Assembly (NCBI GenBank): GCA_034933305.1
Contig: JAYFNU010000036.1
Span: forward strand, 1-52,432
Origin: JAYFNU01 sp034933305
GTDB lineage: Bacteria; Bacillota; Clostridia; Oscillospirales; Ruminococcaceae
DNA: 52,432 nt
Direction: 5' to 3'
Shown here in pieces: positions 10,889-19,074 of this stretch. Within the stretch, counting starts at the first letter, position 1, and every line of letters begins with the position of its first letter. The notes beneath the pieces are model-generated. The model saw only the letters and a list, made by a program, of their open reading frames with translations. It did not search any database and had not been told where the DNA came from. A program made the translations under genes and the position numbers.

Positions 10889-11761
10889 ATGAACGATTAC
10901 GTGATTTATACCGATTCGACCACCGACCTCTCCCCCGCGCTCGTCGAGAAGGCGGGCCTGCAGGTCATCCCGATGGAATTCACCGTCGACGGGAAAACAT
11001 ACCGCAACTATCCCGACTGCCGCGAGATGGGGGCGCATGAGTTCTACGACAAGGTGCGCGCCGGCAGCATGCCGACGACCTCGCTCGTCAACGCCGGGCA
11101 GTATGCCGCCATCTTCGAGCCGGAGCTGAAGGCGGGGCGCGACGTCCTGTTCATCTGCTTCTCGAGCGGCCTTTCCGGCTCCTTCAACTGCGCAAAGCTC
11201 GCCGCCGCGGAGCTCGGCGAAAAGTATCCCCGGCGGAAGATCATCGCGCTCGATTCGCTCGCGGCTTCGATGGGCGAGGGGCTTCTCGTCTATCTCGCGG
11301 CCATGGAGAAACAGAAGGGAAAGAGCATCGACGAGGTCGCGCAGTGGGTCACCGACAACCGGCTGCACCTCGCGCACTGGTTCACCGTCGACGACCTCGA
11401 TCATCTTCGCCGCGGCGGGCGCGTGTCGGCGGCGGCGGCCTTCTTCGGGGGCATGCTGAACATCAAGCCGGTGATGCACGTCGACGACGAGGGACATCTC
11501 ATCCCCGTCTCGAAGGTGCGCGGGCGCATGGCCTCGATCGACGCGATGGTCGCCGAGATGGAGAAGACGGCGATCGACCCGCAGGCGCAGACCGTCTTCA
11601 TCAGCCACGGCGACAGCCCCGAGGACGTGCAGACGCTCGCCGACAAGGTCCGCGACAGACTGCACCCGAAGGAGATCTTCATCAATCCCATCGGCCCCAT
11701 CATCGGCGCCCACTCCGGCCCCGGCACGCTCGCGATTTTCTTCCTCGCGACGCAGCGGTAA
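10889..11761 (+). CDS. DegV family fatty-acid-binding protein
   Basis: 290-residue EDD-fold protein that binds a fatty acid and, as FakB, presents it to the kinase FakA. Family marks: YTDSTTDLSPAL at the N-terminus, MPTTSLVN (about 55-62), the SSGLSGSFNCA loop (about 92-102), DLDHLRRGGRVS (about 170-181), LNIKPVM (about 190-196) and the C-terminal GPIIGAHSGPGTLAIFFL. The ATG at 10889 follows AAGGAGAAACCGC; an upstream open frame lacks a ribosome site. It is a single-gene unit with a terminator behind it. A FakA/Asp23 pair lies about 11 kb further on and would be the expected partner. FakB function is inferred from family. Confidence 0.92.
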   Translation: MNDYVIYTDSTTDLSPALVEKAGLQVIPMEFTVDGKTYRNYPDCREMGAHEFYDKVRAGSMPTTSLVNAGQYAAIFEPELKAGRDVLFICFSSGLSGSFNCAKLAAAELGEKYPRRKIIALDSLAASMGEGLLVYLAAMEKQKGKSIDEVAQWVTDNRLHLAHWFTVDDLDHLRRGGRVSAAAAFFGGMLNIKPVMHVDDEGHLIPVSKVRGRMASIDAMVAEMEKTAIDPQAQTVFISHGDSPEDVQTLADKVRDRLHPKEIFINPIGPIIGAHSGPGTLAIFFLATQR

Positions 11762-11770
11762 GACAAACAA

Positions 11771-11803
11771 AAAAAGCGGCCCGCAAATGCGGGCCGCTTT
11801 TCT
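11771..11803. terminator. Bidirectional terminator between degV-like and tlpA-like genes
   Basis: Stem AAAAGCGGCCCGC/GCGGGCCGCTTTT. It can end both converging transcripts. Confidence 0.9.
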
Positions 11804-11814
11804 GCGTTCTGTTT

Positions 11815-12396
11815 TTATTTGAGCACGCTGTCGATGAGCGTCTGCAGGTTGTCGGCCGTGAGCATGCCCGTGCGCGCGTAGACGATATTGCCGTCGGTGC
11901 CCACGACGACCGTCGCCGGGAAGCCGTTGAGACCGTAGGTGGACACGCCCGCGCCGTCGGTGTCGTAGTACACCGGGAAGGTGTAGCCCTTGCTTTCGAC
12001 GTAGGCCGCGCCGTCGCCCTGCGTGTACTCGTTCGTCGCCGCGTTGAGCATGACGAACTCGATGCGGTCGCCGTATTTCTTGTACGCGGCCTCAAAATCC
12101 GGCATCTCCTGCTTGCAGTAGCCGCACCACGACGTCCAGAAATTGAGGATGACGGGCTTGCCGGAAGCGGTGATATCGGCGAAGGACACGGCGTTGCCGT
12201 CGGCGTCCTGCATGGAAAAATCGGGCGCGGCGATCGTCTGGGTCCCGCCGTCCGCCTGCCCGCCGGTCTGCGTGTCGGTCTGCGTCTGCGGGGCCGGCTG
12301 CGCCGAGGCGGCGAACTTTCTGTACAGGATCCCCGCCGCGACAAGCAGCACGGCGAGCACGGCGACAAGGATCAGAACGGTCTTCTTTGATTTCAT
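11815..12396 (-). CDS. TlpA/ResA-like membrane-anchored thioredoxin
   Basis: 193-residue thiol-disulfide oxidoreductase: one N-terminal transmembrane anchor (about 6-25), a Thr/Gln/Gly-rich spacer (33-55), then an extracytoplasmic AhpC/TSA-type thioredoxin fold. The active site is WCGYC with Cys91 and Cys94, and the cis-Pro loop is GFPATVVV (about 159-166). It reduces disulfides outside the membrane, using electrons handed over by CcdA. It follows ccdA by 14 bases on the same strand, so the two form an operon and an obvious donor-acceptor pair. AAAGGATTC precedes the ATG. Its final target is unknown; no cytochrome c genes are nearby. Confidence 0.92.
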   Translation of the reverse strand: MKSKKTVLILVAVLAVLLVAAGILYRKFAASAQPAPQTQTDTQTGGQADGGTQTIAAPDFSMQDADGNAVSFADITASGKPVILNFWTSWCGYCKQEMPDFEAAYKKYGDRIEFVMLNAATNEYTQGDGAAYVESKGYTFPVYYDTDGAGVSTYGLNGFPATVVVGTDGNIVYARTGMLTADNLQTLIDSVLK

Positions 12397-12410
12397 TTTT
12401 GAATCCTTTC

Positions 12411-13073
12411 TCAGACGCCCACGGCGCCCAGTACCTTCTGCAGCAGGCCCGTCATCATCAGGATGCCGGTGACGACGAGGAAGCCGCCGCAGATGAGATT
12501 GATGGTCTTATAATGCTTCTTGATGGCGTCGAAAGCGCCGCGCAGCTGTCCGAGCAGCACGGCGGACAGCACGAACGGGATGCCGAGGCCCGCCGAATAG
12601 CACAGCAGCATCAGCGTGCCCGTCAGCGCCGAGCCGCTCGCCGAGGCGAGCGCGAGCGCCGAGCCGAGGAACGCGCCCACGCAGGGCGTCCAGCTCACCG
12701 AGAACACCGCGCCGAACAGCAGCGAGCGGAAAAAGCCCGTCTTCGCCATGTCCATCGACCGCCCCGCGCCGCCGAACAGCGGGCGGATGACGCCCATGAA
12801 GCTCAGCCCGAACAGCACCACGACCGCGCCGAGAACGATGTTGAGCGCGGTCGAATAGCGGTGCAGAAAGCCGCCGACGGCGCCGGCGAAGAGGCCGAGC
12901 GCGAGAAAGACGAGCGTGAAGCCGCTGACAAAGCCGAGCGCGTTCGTCAGCGGCTTTGACCGGCCCTGTTCGTCGCCCGCGGCGAAATAGGACACGTACA
13001 CCGGCAGCATCGGCAGCAGGCACGGGGAGATGAAGGTGACGATGCCCTCAAAAAAAGATAACAGATAACGCAT
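12411..13073 (-). CDS. ccdA: CcdA-type thiol-disulfide transmembrane transporter
   Basis: 220-residue integral membrane protein with six predicted helices that carries reducing equivalents from cytoplasmic thioredoxin to extracytoplasmic thioredoxin-like proteins. The two redox Cys are present in the conserved contexts SPCLLPMLP (Cys18) and SWTPCVGAFLG (Cys131). Length is typical for CcdA (about 220-240). It is the first gene of a two-gene operon with the TlpA-like protein. GAGGGAG lies upstream of the start, and a TATACT -10-like element lies about 30 bases further up. In this likely anaerobe it probably serves protein disulfide reduction rather than cytochrome maturation (inference). Confidence 0.93.
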   Translation of the reverse strand: MRYLLSFFEGIVTFISPCLLPMLPVYVSYFAAGDEQGRSKPLTNALGFVSGFTLVFLALGLFAGAVGGFLHRYSTALNIVLGAVVVLFGLSFMGVIRPLFGGAGRSMDMAKTGFFRSLLFGAVFSVSWTPCVGAFLGSALALASASGSALTGTLMLLCYSAGLGIPFVLSAVLLGQLRGAFDAIKKHYKTINLICGGFLVVTGILMMTGLLQKVLGAVGV

Positions 13074-13142
13074 ATAACTCCCTCTGGATTGATCTAACCT
13101 CAGTATACCGATCCGACCCGCTTATACAGTGACGGAATCACA

Positions 13143-13171
13143 AAAGGCAGCCGAAGCGGCTGCCTTTTTTC
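13143..13171 (-). terminator. typA terminator
   Basis: Stem AAGGCAGCCG/CGGCTGCCTT with a short loop. T-runs lie on both sides, so it can also act on the plus strand. It lies between the typA stop and the ccdA promoter. Confidence 0.8.
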
Positions 13172-13224
13172 GGTGCGGTATTTCGACCCGGCCGCGAAAC
13201 CGCCGTTCCGCGGATAAAGCCGGC

Positions 13225-15048
13225 TCAATTCTTTTTCTTCGCCGTTTCGCGCGCGCGCGCCGCGTGGTCGAGCAGCGTCTTGCGCATGCGCAGCGACTTC
13301 GGCGTAACCTCGAGCAGCTCGTCGTCCGAGATGAACTCGATGCACTGCTCGAGCGACATCTGCCGCGCGGGCGTCAGGCGCAGCGCCTCGTCGGAGCCCG
13401 ACGCGCGCATGTTGGACACGTGCTTCTTCTTGCAGACGTTGACGACGATGTCCTCGTTCTTCGGGCATTCGCCGACGACCATGCCGGCGTAGACCTTGTC
13501 CCCGGGGCTGACGAACATCGAGCCGCGGTCCTGGGCGTTGAACAGGCCGTAGCCGACCGCCTCGCCCGTTTCGAACGCGACGAGGGAGCCGGTCGAGCGC
13601 TTCTGGATGTCGCCCTTGTAGGGGGCGTATTTGTCGAACACGGCGCTCATGATGCCCTCGCCGCGCGTGTCGGTGAGGAACTCGTTGCGGTAGCCGAACA
13701 GGCCGCGCGACGGGATGGAGAACTCGAGCTTCGTGCGGGCGCCCTGCGGCACCATCTGGACGAGCTCGCCCTTGCGCGCGCCGAGCTTCATCATGACGTT
13801 GCCCACGCAGTCTCCCGGCACATCCGCCGCGAACAGCTCGTACGGCTCGCACAGCTGGCCGTCGATCGTCTTGAGGATCGCCTTCGGGGGGCCGACCTGG
13901 AATTCATAGCCTTCTCTGCGCATCGTCTCGATGAGGATGGACAGATGCATCTCGCCGCGCCCGACGACGCGGAAGCTGTCGGTCGTGTCGGTGTTCTTGA
14001 CGATGAGCGACACGTCGCGCAGCAGCTCGCGGAACAGGCGCTCGCCGAGCTGGCGGGAGGTGACGTACTTCCCTTCCGTCCCCGCAAAGGGGCTGTCGTT
14101 GACCGAGAAGGTCATCTCGACGGTCGGCTCGGAGATCTTGACAAAGGGGATGGGCTCGACTTTTTCGGGCGCGCACAGCGTGTTGCCGATGTTGACGTCG
14201 CCGATGCCCGAGATGGCCACGATGTCGCCGACGGTCGCGGTGTCGACGTTCTGGCGCTTGACGTTCTCAAACTCGAAGATGGAGGTGATCTTTTCCCGCC
14301 GGTTGAGCTCGGGCTTGTGGTAGTCGCACAGCACGACCTCCTGCCCGATCTTCACGCGGCCGCTGCTGATGCGGCCGATGGCGATGCGGCCGACGAACTC
14401 GTTGTAGTCGATGCAGGACACGAGCATGCCCAGCGGCGCGTTCTCGTCGCCCTCGGGCGGCTTGATGTAGCTGACGATGGTGTCAAACAGCGGCGACAGG
14501 TCGGTCCCCGCCTTGTGCGGCGAGTAGCTCGCCGTGCCGTCGCGGCCCGAGCAGAAGACCATCGGGCTGTCGAGCTGTTCGTTCGTCGCGCCGAGATCCA
14601 TGAGCAGCTCGAGCACCTCGTCGACGACGGCGTCGATGCGCGCGTCGGGGCGGTCGATCTTGTTGACGACGACGATGAGCATGAGCCCGAGCGACAGCGC
14701 CTTTTCGAGCACGAACCGCGTCTGCGGCATCGGCCCTTCGGCGGCGTCGACGAGCAGCAGCACGCCGTCGACCATCTTCAGCACGCGCTCGACCTCCCCG
14801 CCGAAATCGGCGTGGCCGGGCGTGTCGACGATGTTGATCTTGACGTCCTTGTACATGCAGGACGTGTTCTTCGCGAGGATGGTGATGCCGCGCTCGCGCT
14901 CGAGGTCGCCGCTGTCCATCACGCGCTCGGCGACGATCTGGTTGTCGCGGAACGCGCCGCTCTGCTTGAGCATCTCGTCGACGAGCGTCGTCTTGCCGTG
15001 GTCGACGTGGGCGATGATCGCTATATTCCTCAAATCTTTCCGGATCAA
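13225..15048 (-). CDS. typA: Translational GTPase TypA/BipA
   Basis: 607-residue ribosome-associated GTPase of the EF-G superfamily, involved in 50S assembly and stress or cold growth. G1 is AHVDHGKTT (residues 13-21), followed by the DTPGHADFGGEVER (G3) and VNKIDRPDAR (G4) motifs. EF-G-like domains II, III and V follow, then the BipA-specific C-terminal domain with NGxxV-like and MRKTLL elements. I chose the TTG at 15048: AGAGG lies 8 bases before it, and the product then begins MIRKDLRNIAIIAHVDHG, matching family N-termini and length. The frame is open 54 codons further, but that extension crosses a TATAAT and does not look like protein. No ATG start is available near the G1 motif. Confidence 0.96.
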   Translation of the reverse strand: MIRKDLRNIAIIAHVDHGKTTLVDEMLKQSGAFRDNQIVAERVMDSGDLERERGITILAKNTSCMYKDVKINIVDTPGHADFGGEVERVLKMVDGVLLLVDAAEGPMPQTRFVLEKALSLGLMLIVVVNKIDRPDARIDAVVDEVLELLMDLGATNEQLDSPMVFCSGRDGTASYSPHKAGTDLSPLFDTIVSYIKPPEGDENAPLGMLVSCIDYNEFVGRIAIGRISSGRVKIGQEVVLCDYHKPELNRREKITSIFEFENVKRQNVDTATVGDIVAISGIGDVNIGNTLCAPEKVEPIPFVKISEPTVEMTFSVNDSPFAGTEGKYVTSRQLGERLFRELLRDVSLIVKNTDTTDSFRVVGRGEMHLSILIETMRREGYEFQVGPPKAILKTIDGQLCEPYELFAADVPGDCVGNVMMKLGARKGELVQMVPQGARTKLEFSIPSRGLFGYRNEFLTDTRGEGIMSAVFDKYAPYKGDIQKRSTGSLVAFETGEAVGYGLFNAQDRGSMFVSPGDKVYAGMVVGECPKNEDIVVNVCKKKHVSNMRASGSDEALRLTPARQMSLEQCIEFISDDELLEVTPKSLRMRKTLLDHAARARETAKKKN

Positions 15049-15194
15049 ATTCAAAACCTCTTTTAAAAAATTCCGCGCACTTGCCGCCGGTCGGTATTTT
15101 CCGCGCGTTCGTCTGTGCAGACATAAAAATACTAGAGTATTATAGCAGAAGGCGAAGAAAAATACAGCACCTTTCATAAACTTTTTTGATTTTC

Positions 15195-15223
15195 TTGTGG
15201 TATTCGTCAAAGCGTGTTATACT
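15195..15223 (+). promoter_or_regulatory. Promoter for the MBL-fold hydrolase gene
   Basis: TTGTGG, 17 bases, TATACT. Transcription should start near 15230. This rules out an upstream GTG at 15197, which lies inside the -35. Confidence 0.7.
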
Positions 15224-15274
15224 TTCAGGAAAATTCGCATCGAGGTATCGGTCATAGAGAGAATCATCAGCGTC

Positions 15275-16135
15275 ATGTGCCACCCGTCAGACGAGGGCAC
15301 GCTCGTTGTCGGCGACGAAAAGACAGCGCTCATAGACTGCGGCATGGCGTTCTGCGCCGGCGAGACCCTGCAGAAGATCCGCGCGCGCATCGGCGCGCGG
15401 CCGGTGGACTACATCATCGCGGGCCACAGCCATTACGACCACATCGGCGCCATCCCCTTCATGAAGGAGGCGTGGCCCGACGCGAAGATCGTCTGCACGC
15501 CGCACGCGGCCGGGGTCTTCGCCCGCCCGTCGGCGCTCGCGCGCATCCGCGCGCTGTCGGTGGAGGCGGCCCGGACCTATCGCCCGCAGACGGCCGCGCA
15601 CGCCGGCGCCTACGACGACGCGGCCTTCCGCGCCGACATCCTCGCGCGCGACGGCGACGTCTTCGCGCTGGGGGGCGTGACGCTGCAGGTCATCGAAACG
15701 CCCGGCCACACCCGCGACGCCATCAGCTTTTACATCCCCGAGCTCGACATGCTCAAGGCCGACGAGACGCTCGGCGTCCTCGTCGGGGACGGCGTCATGT
15801 ACCCGGTCTACCTCGTGAGCTGCAAGCAGGCGCTCGCGTCCATCGACAAATGCGAAGCCTTCCGCCCCGCGCGCATCTGGTCGCCGCATTTCGGCGAGAT
15901 CCCGGCGGCGGCCGTGCCGGGCTATTTCGACCTCGCGCGGCGCACGGTGCTCGACTGCCGCGACCTCATCCTGCGCGCGCGCGACGAGGGCTGCGGCGAG
16001 CAGGAGATCATCGCGCGCTTCGCCGCGAAATACCGCACGCCCGCGCTCGCCGACAAGCAGCCCGAGCAGGCGTTCCTCCTCAACACGGCTGCGACCGTCC
16101 GCTGCACGCTCGCGGAGTATCCGCGGGAAAAATGA
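15275..16135 (+). CDS. MBL-fold metallohydrolase
   Basis: 286-residue metallo-beta-lactamase-fold hydrolase, probably a thioesterase, glyoxalase or lactonase-type enzyme; substrate unknown. The metal motif GHSHYDHIGAIPF (HxHxDH) is followed by the third His in ETPGHTRDAISFY, the bridging Asp in LVGDGVMYP, and a final His in WSPHFGE. A C-terminal helical extension (about 215-286) is found in several hydrolase subfamilies. The start is uncertain: ATG 15275 is the only standard start downstream of the promoter, but it cuts into the expected first strand. A GAGG-spaced ATA at 15254 would give a better N-terminus. Monocistronic. Confidence 0.82.
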   Translation: MCHPSDEGTLVVGDEKTALIDCGMAFCAGETLQKIRARIGARPVDYIIAGHSHYDHIGAIPFMKEAWPDAKIVCTPHAAGVFARPSALARIRALSVEAARTYRPQTAAHAGAYDDAAFRADILARDGDVFALGGVTLQVIETPGHTRDAISFYIPELDMLKADETLGVLVGDGVMYPVYLVSCKQALASIDKCEAFRPARIWSPHFGEIPAAAVPGYFDLARRTVLDCRDLILRARDEGCGEQEIIARFAAKYRTPALADKQPEQAFLLNTAATVRCTLAEYPREK

Positions 16136-16142
16136 CCGCGCG

Positions 16143-16177
16143 AAAAGGGGCATCCGGCGCCGCCGGATGCCCCTTTT
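16143..16177. terminator. Bidirectional terminator between MBL and cupin genes
   Basis: Near-perfect stem AAAAGGGGCATCCGGCG with complementary arm ending CCCCTTTT. It serves both converging genes. Confidence 0.9.
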
Positions 16178-16187
16178 GCATGCCCGT

Positions 16188-16541
16188 TCATTTTTTGGAA
16201 TAGAGGATCGCCGCGAGATACTCGAGCGTCTCGCCGCCGAGGCAGGCGATGCCGTGAAAATGGCCGTCCTCGCACTGCAGGATATCGCCCGGGCCGAGAT
16301 CGTGCATCGCGCCGTTGTCGTTGACGCGCGCGCGTCCCCGGATGATGTAGTAGGTCTCAAAGTCGCCCGTATGGGTGTGCGGGCCGATGGAGGTCCCGGG
16401 CGCGAGCCGCGTGATGCAGAACAGACGCCCCGCCCCGCGCATCTCCTCCACGCTCAGCAGATCTGTGATCTCGGCGACGCCGTCGCCCCCGCGCAGATGC
16501 TCCTCGAGCGTCACGGGCATGTCCTCATGTCTCTTTATCAT
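16188..16541 (-). CDS. Cupin-domain protein
   Basis: 117-residue single-domain cupin. Motif 1 is GPHTHTGDFETYYIIRG (about 53-69), giving two His and a Glu for metal binding. Motif 2 is PGDILQCEDGHFHGI (about 84-98), giving the last His. It probably binds a divalent metal and acts as a small isomerase or dioxygenase, or as a ligand sensor. It lies 12 bases after the dihydropyrimidinase gene on the same strand and is almost certainly co-transcribed, which suggests a role in pyrimidine or hydantoin metabolism, though the sequence alone does not define it. A terminator follows. Confidence 0.85.
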   Translation of the reverse strand: MIKRHEDMPVTLEEHLRGGDGVAEITDLLSVEEMRGAGRLFCITRLAPGTSIGPHTHTGDFETYYIIRGRARVNDNGAMHDLGPGDILQCEDGHFHGIACLGGETLEYLAAILYSKK

Positions 16542-16553
16542 CGTATTCCTCCC

Positions 16554-17936
16554 TCAGAAGCGCTCAAAATGCCTGCGGAACACCAGCCGGCCGTGGCCGC
16601 GTTCGCCCACGGGCTCGCCGTCCCTGTACACGAGCGCGCCGCGGGAGAAGGTCGCCACCGGGTAGCCCTTGACCCTGACGCCGTCGTACGGGGAAAAATC
16701 GCAGTTGCTGTGCATCTGCGCGACGGACAGGGTGACCTCCTTGTCCGGGTCGAAGACGGTGATGTCCGCGTCGCTGCCGACGGCGATGATCCCCTTCTGC
16801 GGGTACATGCCGGCGATGCGCGCCGGGTTGGTGCTGACGATCTCGACGAATTTTTCGGCGCTGATGCGCCCCTTGCTGACGCCCTCCGAGAAGACGATGG
16901 GCAGCCGCCCCTCCACTCCCGGGGCGCCGTGCGGGATCGTGGCGAAGCTCTCGCGGCCGAGACTGAGCTTCTCCTTGTAGGGGAACGCGCAGTGGTCGGA
17001 GGACACGAGCTTGATGTCGCCGCTGCGGATGCCCTGCCAGAGCGCCTCGCGGTCGGATTCCCTGCGCAGCGGCGGCGTGATGACGTATTTCGCGGCCTCC
17101 TCCAGAGGCTGGTCGTAGGCGGATTCGTCCAGCAGCAGAAAATGCGGGCAGGTCTCCACATAGACGTTGTTGCTTCTCGCGTGCGCCTCGCGCGCGCGGC
17201 GCAGCGCCCGCTCGCAGGACATGTGGACGATGAGCACGTTCGCGTCCACCATCTCGGCGAGATTGATGACGCGCTCCGTCGCGTCCTCCTCGCACACCGG
17301 CGGGCGGCTGACCGGATGGTATTTCGGCTCGATCCTGCCCGCGTCCAGCAGCTTCTTCGTCAGATAGTCGATGGCGAAATCGTTCTCGCAGTGGATGCCG
17401 AGGATGCCGCCGCTGGAGGAGATGACGTCGAGCAGGCGGATGATCTCCTCGTCGCGCACGCGGTGCCAGTAGGCCATATAGACTTTCCAGGTCGGGAAGC
17501 CCTCCTCGATGAGCGCCGGGATCTCGGCGTACGCCGCCTCGGTGCGCTCGGTGATAACGGGGCTGAAGCTGTAATCGATCACCGCGGAGCCGCCGGCCTT
17601 CTCCGACCATTTATTGATGATGTCGCGCAGGGAATGGCCCTTTTCCTGCATGGGATAGTCGACGACGCAGGTCACGCCGCCGCAGGCGGCCGACACCGTC
17701 CCCTGATACCAGTCGTCGAGCGTGTGGGAGCCGTTCAGCGGCGTGTCGATATGCGTGTGGATATCGATGCCGCCCGGCATGACCAGCTTGCCCCGGGCGT
17801 CATACGTCTGCGCGCCTTTCGGCAGCTGATCGGCGATGCAGGCGATCTTCCCGCCCCGCACGCCGATGTCCGCCTGAAACGTCCCCAGCGGATTTACAAC
17901 GGTTCCGTTTTTGATCACGAGATCATACTGCGCCAT
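16554..17936 (-). CDS. hydA: Dihydropyrimidinase / D-hydantoinase
   Basis: 460-residue amidohydrolase that opens the ring of dihydropyrimidines or 5-substituted hydantoins to N-carbamoyl amino acids. Binuclear metal ligands are in GGIDIHTHID (about 56-65), the carbamylated Lys in TWKVYMAYWHR (about 147-157), GIHCEND (about 181-187), VHMSCER (about 235-241) and SSDHCAF (about 312-318). Length matches the family. The ATG at 17936 follows GGGAGGCAAACT and gives the standard N-terminus MAQYDLVIKNGTVVN; an open extension of 23 codons is not protein-like. Co-operonic with the cupin. No N-carbamoylase or reductase is nearby, so the pathway is incomplete here. Confidence 0.93.
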   Translation of the reverse strand: MAQYDLVIKNGTVVNPLGTFQADIGVRGGKIACIADQLPKGAQTYDARGKLVMPGGIDIHTHIDTPLNGSHTLDDWYQGTVSAACGGVTCVVDYPMQEKGHSLRDIINKWSEKAGGSAVIDYSFSPVITERTEAAYAEIPALIEEGFPTWKVYMAYWHRVRDEEIIRLLDVISSSGGILGIHCENDFAIDYLTKKLLDAGRIEPKYHPVSRPPVCEEDATERVINLAEMVDANVLIVHMSCERALRRAREAHARSNNVYVETCPHFLLLDESAYDQPLEEAAKYVITPPLRRESDREALWQGIRSGDIKLVSSDHCAFPYKEKLSLGRESFATIPHGAPGVEGRLPIVFSEGVSKGRISAEKFVEIVSTNPARIAGMYPQKGIIAVGSDADITVFDPDKEVTLSVAQMHSNCDFSPYDGVRVKGYPVATFSRGALVYRDGEPVGERGHGRLVFRRHFERF

Positions 17937-18008
17937 AGTTTGCCTCCCTGTCTTTTGTGCATCCGATCTTCGGGATGCCATATCCTTACAAGACAAGTAT
18001 AACACCGC

Positions 18009-18054
18009 AAAAAGCGGGCCACCTGCCCAATTTCATGGGACAGGTGCCCGCTTT
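18009..18054 (-). terminator. Terminator after nucleoside hydrolase gene
   Basis: Stem AAAGCGGG(C)CACCTGCCC paired with GGGACAGGTGCCCGCTTT around an 8-base loop. On the minus strand it ends in a T-run (CTTTTTGCGG). Confidence 0.8.
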
Positions 18055-18071
18055 CCATTTGCAGGAGCCCT

Positions 18072-19061
18072 TTATTCGGCCTTTTTGAGCAGCGACAGGA
18101 GCAGCGCGTGGGTGCGCGCGGCGTCCATGCCGCACACGACGCGCACGGTGCTGTCGCCGGCGGGCGCGCCGCGCCGGTCGACGACGAGCTGGCCGTCCGC
18201 CATGCCGCCCGAGAAATCGACGCGGCAGATCTCGCGGCGCACGTCGGTCGCCGTCAGCGGATCGATGGCGGGCGCGACGGCGGCATAGTCGTGGATGCAG
18301 CAGCTCGCGGGGTCGCCCCCGAACAGGATGCGGCAGCGCGCGATGAAGTCGCGCAGCAACTGCGCCGTCCAGCGGCCCGTCCGGTTGCCCAGCGCCTCGA
18401 TGGCCGCGATGTCGTCCAGCGTATAGGTCGCGCCGGAGACGTTGCCCTCGATGGGCCCGAGCAGGATGTTCGCCCCGCTCGTGAGCACGATCTCGGCGGC
18501 CTCGGGGTCGTCGTAGAAGTTCGCCTCGGCGACGGGCGTGCGGTTGCCGGTGCGCAGGCCGCCGCCCATGATGTACAGCGTGCCGATCTTCTGCGCGATC
18601 TCGGGCGCCATGCGCAGCGCGACGGCGATGTTCGTCAGCGGCCCCACGGCCGCGATGTCGATCGGCTCCCGCGCCGCGCGCAGCGTGTCGACGATAAAGG
18701 AGCAGGCGTGCTCCGGGCGCGCGCCGCGCTTCGCGGCGGGCAGCTTGAGCGTCGCCTCGTGGATGCGGATCTCCTCGCCGTCGACGACGGCGCGCACGCG
18801 CTGCATGCGCGTGTTGAGCTCGCGGCCTTTCGACAGGCCCCGCACGAGCGCGCAGGCGCAGCCCTTGTAGACCGGCACGTCCATCCCGAGAAATTCCACG
18901 AGCCGCAGGTTGTTGTCGGTCGTGTTCTCGACCGGCCGGTTGCCGTGGACCGACGTCACGCCGATGACGTCGACGTTGTCCGACAGCAGCAGCGACATCA
19001 GCGCGACGGCGTCGTCCGTCCCGGTGTCGCAGTCGAAAATGAGCTTTCTTCTGTCCGCCAT
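18072..19061 (-). CDS. Inosine-uridine preferring nucleoside hydrolase
   Basis: 329-residue nucleoside hydrolase that splits the N-glycosidic bond of ribonucleosides for base salvage. The calcium and catalytic Asp cluster DCDTGTDDA begins at residue 10 (Asp10, Asp16, Asp17). The family stretches AAVGPLTNIAVAL, IMGGG and EANFYDDPEAAEIVL follow, and a C-terminal IHDYAAVA supplies the last Asp. The ATG at 19061 follows GGAGGCCACTGCA; an in-frame upstream Met overlaps the previous gene and was rejected. It is 13 bases behind the carboxypeptidase gene, at the end of a long minus-strand gene array. Substrate preference not resolvable. Confidence 0.93.
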   Translation of the reverse strand: MADRRKLIFDCDTGTDDAVALMSLLLSDNVDVIGVTSVHGNRPVENTTDNNLRLVEFLGMDVPVYKGCACALVRGLSKGRELNTRMQRVRAVVDGEEIRIHEATLKLPAAKRGARPEHACSFIVDTLRAAREPIDIAAVGPLTNIAVALRMAPEIAQKIGTLYIMGGGLRTGNRTPVAEANFYDDPEAAEIVLTSGANILLGPIEGNVSGATYTLDDIAAIEALGNRTGRWTAQLLRDFIARCRILFGGDPASCCIHDYAAVAPAIDPLTATDVRREICRVDFSGGMADGQLVVDRRGAPAGDSTVRVVCGMDAARTHALLLSLLKKAE

Positions 19062-19074
19062 TGCAGTGGCCTCC

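Noticed and set aside
15197..15274. GTG start for the MBL-fold protein at 15197
   Set aside because: The GTG lies inside the -35 of the promoter that must transcribe the gene.
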